A stretch of 64,000 bases of DNA from Gp6-AA45 sp035652075 (lineage in GTDB: Bacteria; Acidobacteriota; Vicinamibacteria; Vicinamibacterales; CAVVIG01), in assembly GCA_035652075.1 (NCBI GenBank), contig DASREL010000227.1:62001-126000 (forward strand), in the 5' to 3' direction. Under the pieces are notes generated by a model. It made no database searches. It had not been told where the DNA came from and was given only the letters and a program-made list of their open reading frames with translations. Positions 43,910 through 52,616 of the stretch are shown one piece after another; positions within the stretch are counted from its first letter, which is position 1, and the number at the start of each line of letters is the position of its first letter. Position numbers and translations under genes: made by a program.

Positions 43910-45039
43910 TGGATCCAGCCGCCGGCCTCGAGACGCCGGCCTCGACGACGACGACCGTAGACGTCCGCAGCGCGACGCTCACGCTGCTTGCCGTCATCGC
44001 CGTCGTCCTGATGCTGCAATACGCGCAGGCGGTGATCATCCCCATCGTGCTGGGACTGCTCATCAGCTACGCGCTCGACCCGATCGTCAATGGATTGGAG
44101 AAGCGCCACGTGCCGCGCTCGCTGGGCGCCGCGATATTGCTGCTGACGCTCGTCGGCGCGACCGGATATCTCGTGTACGGCCTGCGCGGTGAGGTCGACG
44201 CGCTCATCGAGCAACTGCCGGAGGGCGCGCACCGACTGCGGACGATCCTCGAGAATCAGCAGCCGAAGACGGCGACTGCGATCCAGCAGGTGCAGAAGGC
44301 CGCGACCGAGCTCGAGAAAGCGGCCAACCAGGCGGCGGCGCCCCCGCCCACGCCGAGCGGCGTGACGCGCGTGCAGGTCGAGTCGCCGCCGTTCAATGTC
44401 AGCGACTACATGATGTGGGGCTCGCTCAGCATCGCGGCTGGCGTCGGTCAGTTCGTGTTGATCCTGTTCCTCGTCTACTTCCTGCTCGCCTCGGGTGACT
44501 TGTACCGGCGCAAGATGGTGAAGATCGCCGGACCGTCGCTGACCAAGAAAAAGATTACGGTCCAGATCCTGTTGGAAATCGATCGGCAAATCGAAATGTT
44601 TCTGCTCGTGCAGATCTTCACGAGCACGATCGTCGCGGTCGCGACGTGGCTCGCGTTTCGCTACCTGGGCGTCCAGCAAGCCGCGTTGTGGGGATTGCTC
44701 GCGGGCGTGTTCAACTCGATTCCCTACTTCGGACCGGTGCTGGTCACCGCGGCGACGTCGGTCGTCGGCTTTCTGCAGTTCGGATCGATTCGCATGGCGA
44801 TCACGGTCGGCGCGGTCGCGCTGGTGATCACGAGCCTCGAGGGATTTCTCCTGACGCCGTGGTTGACGAGCCGCGCCGCGCGGATGAACGCCGTTGCCGT
44901 GTTCGTCGGGCTGCTGTTCTGGGGCTGGATCTGGAATGTGTGGGGGATGCTGCTCGCCGTGCCGATGTTGATGGTCCTCAAGGCCGTGTGCGATCACGTC
45001 GAGGACTTCAAGGGCATCGGCGAATTGTTAGGCGAATAG
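43909..45039 (+). CDS. AI-2E family transporter (PerM-like)
   Basis: 376 residues with about eight membrane helices (LTLLAVIAVVLMLQYAQAVIIPIVLGLL, FVLILFLVYFLLASG, GLLAGVFNSIPYFGPVLVT). A charged coiled region (about 100-145) has the usual PerM architecture, then LEGFLLTPWLTSRAARMN, the family signature. Substrate uncertain; the family name comes from autoinducer export claims. It overlaps the convergent polymerase gene by 12 bases. Confidence 0.9.
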   Translation: MDPAAGLETPASTTTTVDVRSATLTLLAVIAVVLMLQYAQAVIIPIVLGLLISYALDPIVNGLEKRHVPRSLGAAILLLTLVGATGYLVYGLRGEVDALIEQLPEGAHRLRTILENQQPKTATAIQQVQKAATELEKAANQAAAPPPTPSGVTRVQVESPPFNVSDYMMWGSLSIAAGVGQFVLILFLVYFLLASGDLYRRKMVKIAGPSLTKKKITVQILLEIDRQIEMFLLVQIFTSTIVAVATWLAFRYLGVQQAALWGLLAGVFNSIPYFGPVLVTAATSVVGFLQFGSIRMAITVGAVALVITSLEGFLLTPWLTSRAARMNAVAVFVGLLFWGWIWNVWGMLLAVPMLMVLKAVCDHVEDFKGIGELLGE

Positions 45040-45960
45040 CTTCGCGAGATCGACGCGTCCACGTTTCTGCAGCAGCGGCTTCCACAGATCGCCGACCGTG
45101 GCGACGCGCGCCGGCACGTTCGTCACGGTGAAGTCCTCGATCCGCACGCCGCGCTCGACCTCTTTCCACGTGACCGGCGTCGACACCGTCGCCTCAGGGC
45201 GCGGGCGCACCGAATAAATCGACGCGAGCGTGCTGCCCCACCGGTTCTGGTTGTAGTCGATCAGCACGCGGCCCCTCGGACGCTTTTCGCGCCGATATTC
45301 GGACGTCATCAGCTTCGGGTGACGACTGGCGAGCTCGCGTCCGAGGATCATCGTGAACTCGCGCACCTGATGCTGATCGGGTCCACGCACGATCGGCACG
45401 TACAAGTGCATGCCACGCGATCCGGTCGTCTTCGCGAACACCGGCATCTTCAACGATTCGAGCGCGTCTCGGACGACGAGCGCCGATTCGATGACGTTCT
45501 CGAACGTGGCGCCGTCGCCAGGATCCAGATCGAAGTGCAGGTAGTCGGGCCGATCGACGTCATCGCACGTGGCGTACCACTGATTCAGATCGATGCAGCC
45601 GAGATTGATCACCCACAACAGCGCCGCTTCGTCCTGGATCATCGGAAAGTCGATGACGTTCTGCTCGCCGTGATCGATGCTGCAGATCTCAATCCAGTCG
45701 GGACGCGGCGACGGTGCCCGTTTCATGAAGAAGAAGTCGCCGCTGGCGCCGTGCGGGTACCGCTTCATCACCATCGCGCGATTGCGGATGTGCGGCAGCA
45801 GCACCGGCGCGACGTCGGCGTAGTACTGCAGCAGGTCGCCTTTCGTCAGCTTCAGCTCGGGCCAGAAGATCTTGCGAAGGTTGGTGAGACGGACCTCCTT
45901 GCCGGCGACGAGAAGTGTCGCGTTGTCCTCGCCGCGCGGAATCGTTATCCGCGCGCCCAT
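45028..45960 (-). CDS. LigD-type DNA polymerase/primase domain protein
   Basis: 310 residues, one archaeo-eukaryotic primase-like PolDom without ligase or phosphoesterase domains. Motifs: LTNLRKIFWPELKLTKGDLL, the FDLDP metal pair (HFDLDPGDGA), FAKTTGSRGMHLYVPI, GRVLIDYNQN and YSVRPRPEATVSTPV. In NHEJ, PolDom fills gaps at double-strand ends with Ku and LigD. No ku gene is in the window. Start at MGARITIPRGED; it overlaps the next gene upstream by 16 bases. Confidence 0.9.
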   Translation of the reverse strand: MGARITIPRGEDNATLLVAGKEVRLTNLRKIFWPELKLTKGDLLQYYADVAPVLLPHIRNRAMVMKRYPHGASGDFFFMKRAPSPRPDWIEICSIDHGEQNVIDFPMIQDEAALLWVINLGCIDLNQWYATCDDVDRPDYLHFDLDPGDGATFENVIESALVVRDALESLKMPVFAKTTGSRGMHLYVPIVRGPDQHQVREFTMILGRELASRHPKLMTSEYRREKRPRGRVLIDYNQNRWGSTLASIYSVRPRPEATVSTPVTWKEVERGVRIEDFTVTNVPARVATVGDLWKPLLQKRGRVDLAKLFA

Positions 45961-46583
45961 TTGATTGGTGGGAGCTTCGGCGGCCGTGCGCCGTGCAGCG
46001 TCGCGCCGATGACCGGAACGTACGGCAGCTCCTCGCCGTCGCGCGCCTTGCGCAGCAGCAAGCCGCCGCGGCTCATGTCGCCGCGACCGACGAAGTCGAT
46101 CGGAAACAGCAGTCGTTCGCCGAAGATCCTGGTCAGCACGTCGATGTACTTCGGCGACGCGACGCTGCCGAGCAGGACGACGTCGCAGTCCTCGCCGATT
46201 TCGCGCAGCAGCGCGCGGGCGCTCTTCTCGAGCGGCCGCCGGTAGCCGGCGTTGTCCTGATGCACATCGCCGTCCGCGAAGGCGCGCACTGCCTTGTGCG
46301 TGACGTAGGTGTCCGGGCTCCGCAGTCCGGCGTTCGGCGTGATGACGTGCACGCCGCACCCGACGATGGCGTTGTCGCGCTCGGGAGGCGCCGCGTACCG
46401 CATCGCGTACGTCAGCTTGCCGCGGAAGTACAGGCCGCTGACGAAGGCGAAGACGTCGCCCAGCATCGCGCCGCGGCGGGACCGCAACTCGCGGGCGAGC
46501 GCGAACTGCGCTTTGTCAGACAGGATCTGTTTGGCGCGCGTGCCGGAACAGTTCGCGGGAGAGAGCAGGAAGACCCGGGGCAT
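45945..46583 (-). CDS. Conserved hypothetical protein coupled to PolDom
   Basis: 212 residues beginning MPRVFLLSPANCSGTRAKQIL, no signal or membrane helix. Features: ELRSRRGAMLGDVFAFVSGLYFRGKLTYA, GCGVHVITPNAGL, EDCDVVLLGSVASPKYIDVL and FPIDFVGRGDMSRGGLLLR. The last part suggests a Rossmann-like or nucleoside-binding fold, but I do not recognise the family. An upstream in-frame start would add a cysteine-rich string made only of a hexamer repeat. Overlap with PolDom hints at a DNA-repair link. Confidence 0.75.
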   Translation of the reverse strand: MPRVFLLSPANCSGTRAKQILSDKAQFALARELRSRRGAMLGDVFAFVSGLYFRGKLTYAMRYAAPPERDNAIVGCGVHVITPNAGLRSPDTYVTHKAVRAFADGDVHQDNAGYRRPLEKSARALLREIGEDCDVVLLGSVASPKYIDVLTRIFGERLLFPIDFVGRGDMSRGGLLLRKARDGEELPYVPVIGATLHGARPPKLPPIKWARG

Positions 46584-46626
46584 CAGTGACCAGGTGCAGT
46601 TGCAGGTGCAGTGGCAGGTGCAGTTA
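46584..46626. repeat. Hexamer repeat CAGGTG/CAGTNG
   Basis: CAGGTG, CAGTTG, CAGGTG, CAGTGG, CAGGTG, CAGTTA in tandem (46591-46626), six-base period. It occupies the gap between fabH and the hypothetical gene and reaches the fabH stop codon. No inverted arm. Confidence 0.7.
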
Positions 46627-47640
46627 CCAGCGCAGCAACACCCCACCGACGGTGAAGCCAGCGCCGACCGAGGCGAGCAGGACGAGATTGCCTTTCTTCA
46701 GTCTACCGGAGCAGACGGCGTCGTTCAGCGCGAGCGGAATGGTCGCGGCGGTCGTGTTGCCGAATCGATCGATGTTGATGATGACCTTCGCGGGATCGAT
46801 GCCGAGCTTCTCGCTCGCGGCCTGGATGATGCGGCCGTTTGCCTGATGCGACACGAACAGATCGATGTCGTTCGGGTTCAGCTTATTGCGATCGATCAAG
46901 CGGCGCGAAATTTCTTCGGTCTTGCGCACGGCGAACTTGAACACCGTCCCGCCGTCCTGCTTGACGTAGTGCAGCCGCTGATCGACCGTTTCGTGCGACG
47001 CGGGCTGCAAGCTCCCACCGGCCGGCATCTTCAACGCCTGACCGCCGCCGCCGTCGATCTCGTGCTCGAAATCGATGATCGATCCCTCGCCCGGTTTCGC
47101 GGCGCTGACGACCACCGCGCCCGCGCCGTCGCCGAACAGCACGCACGTCGACCGATCGGTGTAATCGATGATGCTCGACATGACGTCGGCGCCGACGACG
47201 AGCGCGTGCTCGTATGCACCGGACGCGACGAACTGACTGCCGGTCGTCAGCGCGTAGGTGAATGCCGAGCACGCCGCGCTGAGATCGAATCCCCATGCGT
47301 GGTGCGCGCCGATCTTGTGCTGGATCAAGCACGCCGTGCTCGGAAACATCATGTCCGGTGTGACGGTGCCGCACACGATCACGCCGATGTCATCGGGCGT
47401 CAGACCCGCCTGCGCGATCGCCTTCTTCGCCGCTTCCGCGGCGAGATCCGACGTCGCGACCCCCTTGTCGACGATATGCCGCTCGCGGATGCCGGTGCGC
47501 TGGATGATCCAGTCGTTCGACGTCTCGACCAGCTTCTCGAGGTCGGCGTTGGTGAGGAGTCGCGGCGGCACGTAGGTCGCCAGCGACGCAATCGTCGTCG
47601 GCCGTCCTCCCGCGCGCGGCGTCGTGCGTGTGTCTACCAC
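46624..47640 (-). CDS. fabH: 3-oxoacyl-ACP synthase III FabH
   Basis: 338 residues. It starts fatty-acid synthesis from acyl-CoA and malonyl-ACP. Catalytic Cys in DLSAACSAFTYAL, His in FVSHQANGRIIQ, Asn in NIDRFGNTTAATIPLAL; TSNDWIIQRTGIRER is the N-terminal hallmark. It overlaps the ruvB stop by 7 bases. No other fab gene is adjacent, so this isolated copy could also act on special acyl chains. Confidence 0.95.
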   Translation of the reverse strand: MVDTRTTPRAGGRPTTIASLATYVPPRLLTNADLEKLVETSNDWIIQRTGIRERHIVDKGVATSDLAAEAAKKAIAQAGLTPDDIGVIVCGTVTPDMMFPSTACLIQHKIGAHHAWGFDLSAACSAFTYALTTGSQFVASGAYEHALVVGADVMSSIIDYTDRSTCVLFGDGAGAVVVSAAKPGEGSIIDFEHEIDGGGGQALKMPAGGSLQPASHETVDQRLHYVKQDGGTVFKFAVRKTEEISRRLIDRNKLNPNDIDLFVSHQANGRIIQAASEKLGIDPAKVIINIDRFGNTTAATIPLALNDAVCSGRLKKGNLVLLASVGAGFTVGGVLLRW

Positions 47641-48662
47641 AGTCGTGCTTCCTTTTTCTGTTCGGCCGGCGCAGCCAGGCCGAAATAGCCGTAGGCGCGC
47701 GGCGTCGCGACGCGCCCGCGCGGCGTTCGATCCAGAAATCCTATCTGGATGAGGAACGGCTCGTAAATGTCTTCGATCGCGTCCTTCTCTTCGCTGATGG
47801 CCGCCGCAATCGTGTTCAACCCGACGGGGCCGCCGCCGAACTTATCGATGATCGTGCGCAGCAGTTTCCTGTCAATCTCGTCGAACCCGTGCTCGTCGAC
47901 CTCGAGCAGCTTCAACGCCGCATGTGCGACGTCCAGCGTGATCGATCCGTTCGCGCGGACTTGCGCGTAGTCGCGGACCCGCCGCAGCAGCCGGTTCGCA
48001 ATACGCGGTGTACCGCGGCACCGGCGCGAAATTTCCGCCGCCGCGCCGTCGTCGATCGCCACTGACAGGATCTTCGCCGACCGCCGCACGATCTCCTCGA
48101 GGTCCGCCGGCTCGTAGAACTCGAGCCGATGCGTGATCCCGAAGCGCGATCGCAACGGCGACGTCAGCAAGCCGGTTCTCGTCGTCGCGCCGATCAGCGT
48201 GAACTTCTCGAGCCGCATCTTCACGGTCCGCGCGCTCGGCCCCTGACCGATGATGATGTCGACCTCGTAGTCTTCGAGCGCCGGATAGAGAATTTCTTCG
48301 ACCGCCGGCGACATGCGGTGAATCTCGTCGATGAAGAGGACGTCGTTCGCCGCGAGGTTCGTCACGATGCCGACGAGGTCGCCGGGTTTTTCGATCGCCG
48401 GGCCCGACGTCGCGCGGATCTGGACGCCGAGCTCGTTCGCGATCACGTACGCGAGCGTCGTCTTGCCGAGGCCGGGCGGGCCGTGCAACAGCACGTGATC
48501 GAGCGGCTCGCTGCGCTGCTTCGCCGCTTCGATGGCGACCGTCAGGTTTTCGCGGATGCGATCCTGCCCGATGTACTCGTTGAGGCGCCGCGGGCGAAGC
48601 CCCGCTTCGTATTGCGCGTCTTCGTCGACGCGCGACGCCGTCACGATGCGATCGTCGCTCAT
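47634..48662 (-). CDS. ruvB: Holliday junction helicase motor RuvB
   Basis: 342 residues. AAA+ ATPase driving branch migration. LRPRRLNEYIGQDRIRENL, Walker A GPPGLGKTTLAYVIA, Walker B LFIDEIHRMSP, sensor IGATTRTGLLTSPLRSRFG, and the C-terminal winged helix ending PRGRVATPRAYGYFGL. Third gene of ruvC-ruvA-ruvB, 3 bases after ruvA. Confidence 0.98.
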   Translation of the reverse strand: MSDDRIVTASRVDEDAQYEAGLRPRRLNEYIGQDRIRENLTVAIEAAKQRSEPLDHVLLHGPPGLGKTTLAYVIANELGVQIRATSGPAIEKPGDLVGIVTNLAANDVLFIDEIHRMSPAVEEILYPALEDYEVDIIIGQGPSARTVKMRLEKFTLIGATTRTGLLTSPLRSRFGITHRLEFYEPADLEEIVRRSAKILSVAIDDGAAAEISRRCRGTPRIANRLLRRVRDYAQVRANGSITLDVAHAALKLLEVDEHGFDEIDRKLLRTIIDKFGGGPVGLNTIAAAISEEKDAIEDIYEPFLIQIGFLDRTPRGRVATPRAYGYFGLAAPAEQKKEARLW

Positions 48663-48665
48663 GGA

Positions 48666-49268
48666 TTACTTGGAAAGCTCGCGCAATGCCTGTTTCAAGG
48701 TGCGTTCAAACCCGCCGTCGGTCACGATCTTGATCGCGGAGGCGACGGCTTTCTCGGCGAGAGGCCGATGATACCCCAGGTTGATCAGCGCCGAGAGCAC
48801 ATCGTCGCGCACGTCGGACGCGACGGCGGCGGCATCACCGCCGAGCACGACGGCGGCGACCTGCGGCCGCGGCAGGCGATCTTTCAGTTCGAGCACGATC
48901 CGCTCAGAGGTCTTCTTGCCGACGCCCGGAATTGCCGTCAGCCGCGCGACGTCGCCGCGCTCGATGGCGCGGATCAGCTCGAGCGGTTCGATGCCGGAAA
49001 GCACCGACAGCGCGAGCTTCGGTCCGATGCCGCTGACGCCGATCAACCGTTCGAAGAGCGCCTGCTCGAGCAGCGTGGCGAATCCGTACAGCGACAGCGC
49101 GTCTTCGCGCACGTGCGTGTGCGTCCGCAGCGTCACGTCGGCGCCCGCATCGCCGAGCACGTAGAACGTCGACAGCGGCACCGACACGTCGTAGCCGACG
49201 CCGTTGACGTCGACGACCACGCGGTTCGGAAATTTTTCGAGGATCGTGCCGCGAAGCTGCGCGATCAC
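48666..49268 (-). CDS. ruvA: Holliday junction DNA-binding subunit RuvA
   Basis: 200 residues, GTG start at 49268 overlapping the ruvC stop as GTGA. MIAQLRGTILEKFPNRVVVDVNG-like OB domain, helix-hairpin-helix pairs (LIGVSGIGPKLALSVL, LTAIPGVGKKTSERIVLEL), acidic linker and the C-terminal RuvB-binding domain (VLSALINLGYHRPLAEKAV). Length matches the family. Confidence 0.97.
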   Translation of the reverse strand: MIAQLRGTILEKFPNRVVVDVNGVGYDVSVPLSTFYVLGDAGADVTLRTHTHVREDALSLYGFATLLEQALFERLIGVSGIGPKLALSVLSGIEPLELIRAIERGDVARLTAIPGVGKKTSERIVLELKDRLPRPQVAAVVLGGDAAAVASDVRDDVLSALINLGYHRPLAEKAVASAIKIVTDGGFERTLKQALRELSK

Positions 49269-49765
49269 ACGGACCTGCGTGCGGCCTGCGAGGTGCGGGG
49301 TGCGGAGTGCGCGTGGCAGATCGCCACGGCGAGCGCGTCGGCGGCGTCGTGCGGCGACGGCACCTGCGGTAATCCGAGCAGCATCTTCACCATCTGCTGC
49401 ACCTGCGGTTTCTCGGCGCGACCGTAGCCGGTGACGGCGAGTTTGATCTCCGCCGGCGTGTACTCGTTGACCGGCATCCCGGCTTCGACCGCCGCGAGCA
49501 TCGCGACGCCGCGCGCGTGACCGAGCTTGAGCGCCGTGCGCGCGTTGATCGCGTGGAACACGTTCTCGATCGCGACGCAGTCCGGCCGGCACTCGAGCAG
49601 CAGTGCGGCCAGCCGCGAATGGATGTTCAGGAGTTTTTCCGGGAACGTAGCTTTGCTCGGAGCGCTGATGGCGCCGCAGGTGACGATGCGATGGCGAGAG
49701 CCGTCGGTTTCAACGCATCCGTAGCCGGTGCGATCGGCGCCGGGGTCGATACCGAAAATCTTCAC
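49265..49765 (-). CDS. ruvC: Crossover junction endonuclease RuvC
   Basis: 166 residues. It resolves Holliday junctions. Catalytic acids: D in FGIDPGADRTGYG, E in VAIENVF, and the pair in HDAADALAVAICHAH. The last 17 residues (SAPRTSQAARRSV) are read from a heptamer repeat, so the C-terminal tail differs from relatives. First gene of the ruv operon; its start overlaps the yebC stop by 4 bases. Confidence 0.97.
   Translation of the reverse strand: MKIFGIDPGADRTGYGCVETDGSRHRIVTCGAISAPSKATFPEKLLNIHSRLAALLLECRPDCVAIENVFHAINARTALKLGHARGVAMLAAVEAGMPVNEYTPAEIKLAVTGYGRAEKPQVQQMVKMLLGLPQVPSPHDAADALAVAICHAHSAPRTSQAARRSV
49281..49315. repeat. GCGGNNT heptamers at the ruvC 3' end
   Basis: GCGGCCT, GCGAGGT, GCGGGGT, GCGGAGT, GCGCGTG (49281-49315): five units with a 7-base period, in frame inside ruvC and just before the ruvA start. 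Confidence 0.65.
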
Positions 49766-50511
49766 GCCAGTGACGCCTCGATCTCCTTCTCCGAGATGTC
49801 GAAGTTGCCCGACACGTTCTGCACGTCGTCGTGATCTTCGATCGCTTCCATCAGCTTGATCATCTGCTGCGCTGCTTTGCCTTCGAGCTTGACGTAGTTC
49901 TGCGGGATCATCTGGACCTTCGCAGTCGCCGGCTCGATGCCGAGCGCTTTCACCGCGTCGTTCACTGCAGGAAACGCTTCCGGCGCCGTAAACACTTCCC
50001 AGTTGTCCTCGTCGTCCTGCAGATCGTCGGCGCCCGCGTCGAGCACCGCCGCCATCAGCTTCTCTTCTTCCGCCTTCGACTTCTCGACGACGATGTAGCC
50101 CTTCTTGTTGAACATCCAGGAGACCGCGTTGGTCGCGGCGAGGTTGCCGCCATGTTTCTCCAGCAGATGGCGGATTTCGCCGACCGTCCGGTTCTTGTTG
50201 TCAGTCAGCGCGTCGATGATCAGCGCCGCGCCGCCGGGACCGTAGGCTTCGTACTGCACTTCCTCGTACGACACGCCCGGTTCCTGGCCGGTGCCGCGAC
50301 GGATGGCGCGATCGATGTTCTCGCGAGGCATGTTGTTCGCTTTCGCCTCGGCGATGATCGTGCGCAGGCGCGGGTTCATGTCGGGGTCGCCCCCGCCGGC
50401 ACGCGCCGCCACGCTCAATTCCTTGATGAGACGCGTAAAGATCTTGCCGCGCTTGGCGTCGGCCGCGCCCTTCTTGTGCTTGATGGAGTGCCACTTAGAG
50501 TGCCCAGACAT
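49762..50511 (-). CDS. yebC: YebC/PmpR family protein
   Basis: 249 residues beginning MSGHSKWHSIKHKKGAADA, which fixes the start. RLIKELSVAARAGGGDPDMNPRL, MPRENIDRAIRRGTG, YEAYGPGGAALIIDALTDN and the QMIPQNYVKL segment are hallmarks. Members act as transcription regulators or, as more recently shown, help ribosomes at stalling motifs. The yebC-ruvC-ruvA-ruvB order is common in bacteria. Confidence 0.97.
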   Translation of the reverse strand: MSGHSKWHSIKHKKGAADAKRGKIFTRLIKELSVAARAGGGDPDMNPRLRTIIAEAKANNMPRENIDRAIRRGTGQEPGVSYEEVQYEAYGPGGAALIIDALTDNKNRTVGEIRHLLEKHGGNLAATNAVSWMFNKKGYIVVEKSKAEEEKLMAAVLDAGADDLQDDEDNWEVFTAPEAFPAVNDAVKALGIEPATAKVQMIPQNYVKLEGKAAQQMIKLMEAIEDHDDVQNVSGNFDISEKEIEASLA

Positions 50512-50522
50512 AGCAAAAAATC

Positions 50523-51272
50523 TTACCCCTTTTTCGCGAGGAGAATCCAGACATCCGCGCGGGCGTCCCACGGGCGTCCGCGGTAGTCGCCGAGCGCGCG
50601 ATCGACGGTAAAACCGGCATCTTCGAGCCGTTTCGTCATCTGGGGGACCGTCAACGTCCGAAAGACGAGGTCGAACGTGTGCTCGGTTCGACGCCGTCCG
50701 ACGCGTTCCACGTAAGTCTGCGTGAACGTCGTCAGGCGCCGTTTCGGATCCTGGCGGACCGTTTCGATCAGCGTCAGATGCCGTGTCCCGTCGCGCCCGC
50801 GCAGCTGCACGCGGTTCTCGTACTCACGCCAGTTGGGCACGTCAGGGACGAGATCGATCCCGAAGGTCCCGGCCGGTTTGATCGCGCGGGCGACCGACTG
50901 GAGCGTCGCGACGAGATCGCGATCGCGCGTCAGCGACTGCAGGATCCCGTACGGCGCGATCACCATCGCCAACGACGCGTCCGCGAACGGCAGCGCGCGA
51001 ATGTCGCCTCGCACGAATCGCGTCGGGGTTCGGGATTTGGGGTTCGGGATTCGAGCGAGCATCGCGGCAGATCGATCGATCCCGACAAGATCGACGCCGG
51101 CTTTGATCAACGGTTTCGAGATCCGTCCCGTGCCGCACCCGAGCTCGAGCACCCGACCGCGGGCTTGCTTTGCGACGCTTGTCCAAAACGGCACGTCTCG
51201 ACGGCCGAGGGTCTGCGCGTTCTCCCAGTCGTAGAACGGCGCGTACGCGTCCCACCCTTCCCAGCCCTCCAC
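50523..51272 (-). CDS. Class I SAM-dependent methyltransferase
   Basis: 249 residues, GTG start at 51272. SAM loop VLELGCGTGRIS near 40-51, acidic strand GVDLVGIDRSAAML, then DASLAMVIAPYGILQSL. The insert NPKSRTPTR after ARI comes from TTYGGGR heptamers, and the first residues (MEGWEGW) lie in a nonamer repeat; a typical start would be near WDAYAPFYD. Substrate unknown. It precedes no operon partner except the upstream membrane protein. Confidence 0.85.
   Translation of the reverse strand: MEGWEGWDAYAPFYDWENAQTLGRRDVPFWTSVAKQARGRVLELGCGTGRISKPLIKAGVDLVGIDRSAAMLARIPNPKSRTPTRFVRGDIRALPFADASLAMVIAPYGILQSLTRDRDLVATLQSVARAIKPAGTFGIDLVPDVPNWREYENRVQLRGRDGTRHLTLIETVRQDPKRRLTTFTQTYVERVGRRRTEHTFDLVFRTLTVPQMTKRLEDAGFTVDRALGDYRGRPWDARADVWILLAKKG
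51022..51056. repeat. TTYGGGR heptamers inside the methyltransferase gene
   Basis: GTCGGGG, TTCGGGA, TTTGGGG, TTCGGGA, TTCGAGC (51022-51056). It shares 14 consecutive bases (TTTGGGGTTCGGGA) with the glmM repeat at 31601. It encodes PNPKSRTPT on the minus strand. Confidence 0.75.
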
Positions 51273-51304
51273 CGCTACCTACCCCTCAACCCGACCTACC
51301 TCAG
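51251..51304. repeat. CCNACCCNT nonamers between methyltransferase and membrane protein genes
   Basis: CCCACCCTT, CCCAGCCCT, CCACCGCTA, CCTACCCCT, CAACCCGAC, CTACCTCAG: six degenerate 9-base units that cover the methyltransferase start and reach the stop of the next gene (51301). One orientation only. Confidence 0.55.
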
Positions 51305-52008
51305 TCGGACACGGCGAGTTCGCCAGGAACGATGGGTCGCGTCCGCGGCAGGCGTCCGAGCCGCGCGAGGTTGCCGACGAATGCGAGGATCGCCAGGAAC
51401 ACGAGGAGCTTGAACGTGTCCCCTGCGCGTGTTCGCGGAACGATCTTCCAGAGGAGCCACAGCGTCGGCTGCGCCCAGCAGACCGCCCACACCGAGCCGT
51501 AGAAGTAGCGGCGCTCGTGCCCCTCGCCCTTCGTCGAGGCTTTGACGCGCGGCAGTTGGCCGAGCGCGCCGAGGATCCAGATCGTCCCGGCCAGCGGAAA
51601 GTACGCGTAGCGATAGATCTGTTTCAGGTACCAGTGGCCGCTGACGATCGCGACGACCAGGCCGGTGATGTTCAACACGGCAAACGTGATCACCTCGCTC
51701 CACGCGAACGTGTAGCAGACGCGGCGATACAACGGATTCGGCCGGTCCTCGGTGAAGCGGATGATGTACGGCTTGGGTTCGACGCCGGGGAGCCGTCCGC
51801 GCAGGCCGGCGATGCCGGTGCCAATCAACACGGCGCCGAGCCACAGCGCCATCCGCGAGTCGAATCCGCGTTCGAACAGATCGAAGGTCAGCGGTCCCGG
51901 CGCGATGAAGAACACGAAGATCCAGATCGGCCAGTGATTGAATCGGTAATAGAGCTTGTTGTATTCGCGGATCTTGCGCTGCGACGCGTACTCGACAGGG
52001 ATGTTCAC
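51301..52008 (-). CDS. Polytopic membrane protein of unknown function
   Basis: 235 residues from the GTG at 52008 (VNIPVEYASQRKIREYNKLYYRFNHW), which overlaps the nuclease stop as GTGA. A longer frame exists upstream, but it is antisense-like Lys/Glu code of the nuclease tail. About six helices (IWIFVFFIAPGPLTF, ALWLGAVLIGTGIAGL, EVITFAVLNITGLVVAIV, FPLAGTIWILGALG, WAVCWAQPTLWLLW, LLVFLAILAFVGNLA). Aromatic-rich and without known motifs. Confidence 0.75.
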   Translation of the reverse strand: MNIPVEYASQRKIREYNKLYYRFNHWPIWIFVFFIAPGPLTFDLFERGFDSRMALWLGAVLIGTGIAGLRGRLPGVEPKPYIIRFTEDRPNPLYRRVCYTFAWSEVITFAVLNITGLVVAIVSGHWYLKQIYRYAYFPLAGTIWILGALGQLPRVKASTKGEGHERRYFYGSVWAVCWAQPTLWLLWKIVPRTRAGDTFKLLVFLAILAFVGNLARLGRLPRTRPIVPGELAVSD

Positions 52009-52556
52009 CGCTTTTTCGACTTCTTTTTTTTCTGCTTCTTCTGTGCTGGCTGTTTGTACGTCTGCGCCGGTGATTTCGTGGCGCCGGAACGGGGAGTATA
52101 ACTCGGCGGCGGAATCGATGGCGTAGCGCCCCACATGCCGCGCCGAAACGCCTGCGCCTCGGCCTCGGCCTTTTGCAGTTCGACCAGCCGCTTGAGCGGC
52201 AATCGCGCCGACACGCGCGCCAGACCCTCGCGCACGATCATCGCGTTGACGAACTGACCGTCACCGGTCATCACGTACGCGAGATGACGCGAGTACACGT
52301 CGAGCGGTTGTCCGTCCGATTCGAGCGTGACCCACCGGTGCAGCACGAGCGCCGTGAGCCGATCTTTCGCCTCTTGCGCAAAGGGCGCCGACGTGTCGAA
52401 CACGCGGCCGATCTCGGGTGCATCGATGCCAAGCAGCCGCACGCGGCCGACGGTCGCGACGTCGATCGTGTCGCCGTCGATGACCGCACGAACCAGTACG
52501 GGATCGGGGCCAAGAATTGCCATGGCCCCCACGAGGAAGATGGGCAGAATCTGCAT
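52005..52556 (-). CDS. Secreted or membrane-anchored thermonuclease (SNase) family protein
   Basis: 183 residues, start at 52556 with GGAGG just upstream. N-terminal hydrophobic segment ILPIFLVGAMAILG, then the SNase fold: VIDGDTIDV, VRLLGIDAPEI, LHRWVTLESDGQPLDVYSRHLAYV, NAMIVREGLARV. The Asp, Arg and Glu of the active site are plausible in DGD, VRLLGID and YSRH regions. The last 30 residues are Pro/Lys-rich, ending KKQKKKKSKKR. Possibly cell-surface nucleic acid degradation. Confidence 0.88.
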   Translation of the reverse strand: MQILPIFLVGAMAILGPDPVLVRAVIDGDTIDVATVGRVRLLGIDAPEIGRVFDTSAPFAQEAKDRLTALVLHRWVTLESDGQPLDVYSRHLAYVMTGDGQFVNAMIVREGLARVSARLPLKRLVELQKAEAEAQAFRRGMWGATPSIPPPSYTPRSGATKSPAQTYKQPAQKKQKKKKSKKR

Positions 52557-52616
52557 TCGCGCCTCCGTGTTGAATGACTTACGGGGATCGCGAACGCGTC
52601 GTGCAATTTCTCGGCC

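Noticed and set aside
46584..46646. Cysteine-rich N-terminal extension of the hypothetical protein (CTCHCTCNCT)
   Set aside because: It is only the translation of the CAGGTG hexamer repeat; the conserved protein starts at 46583.
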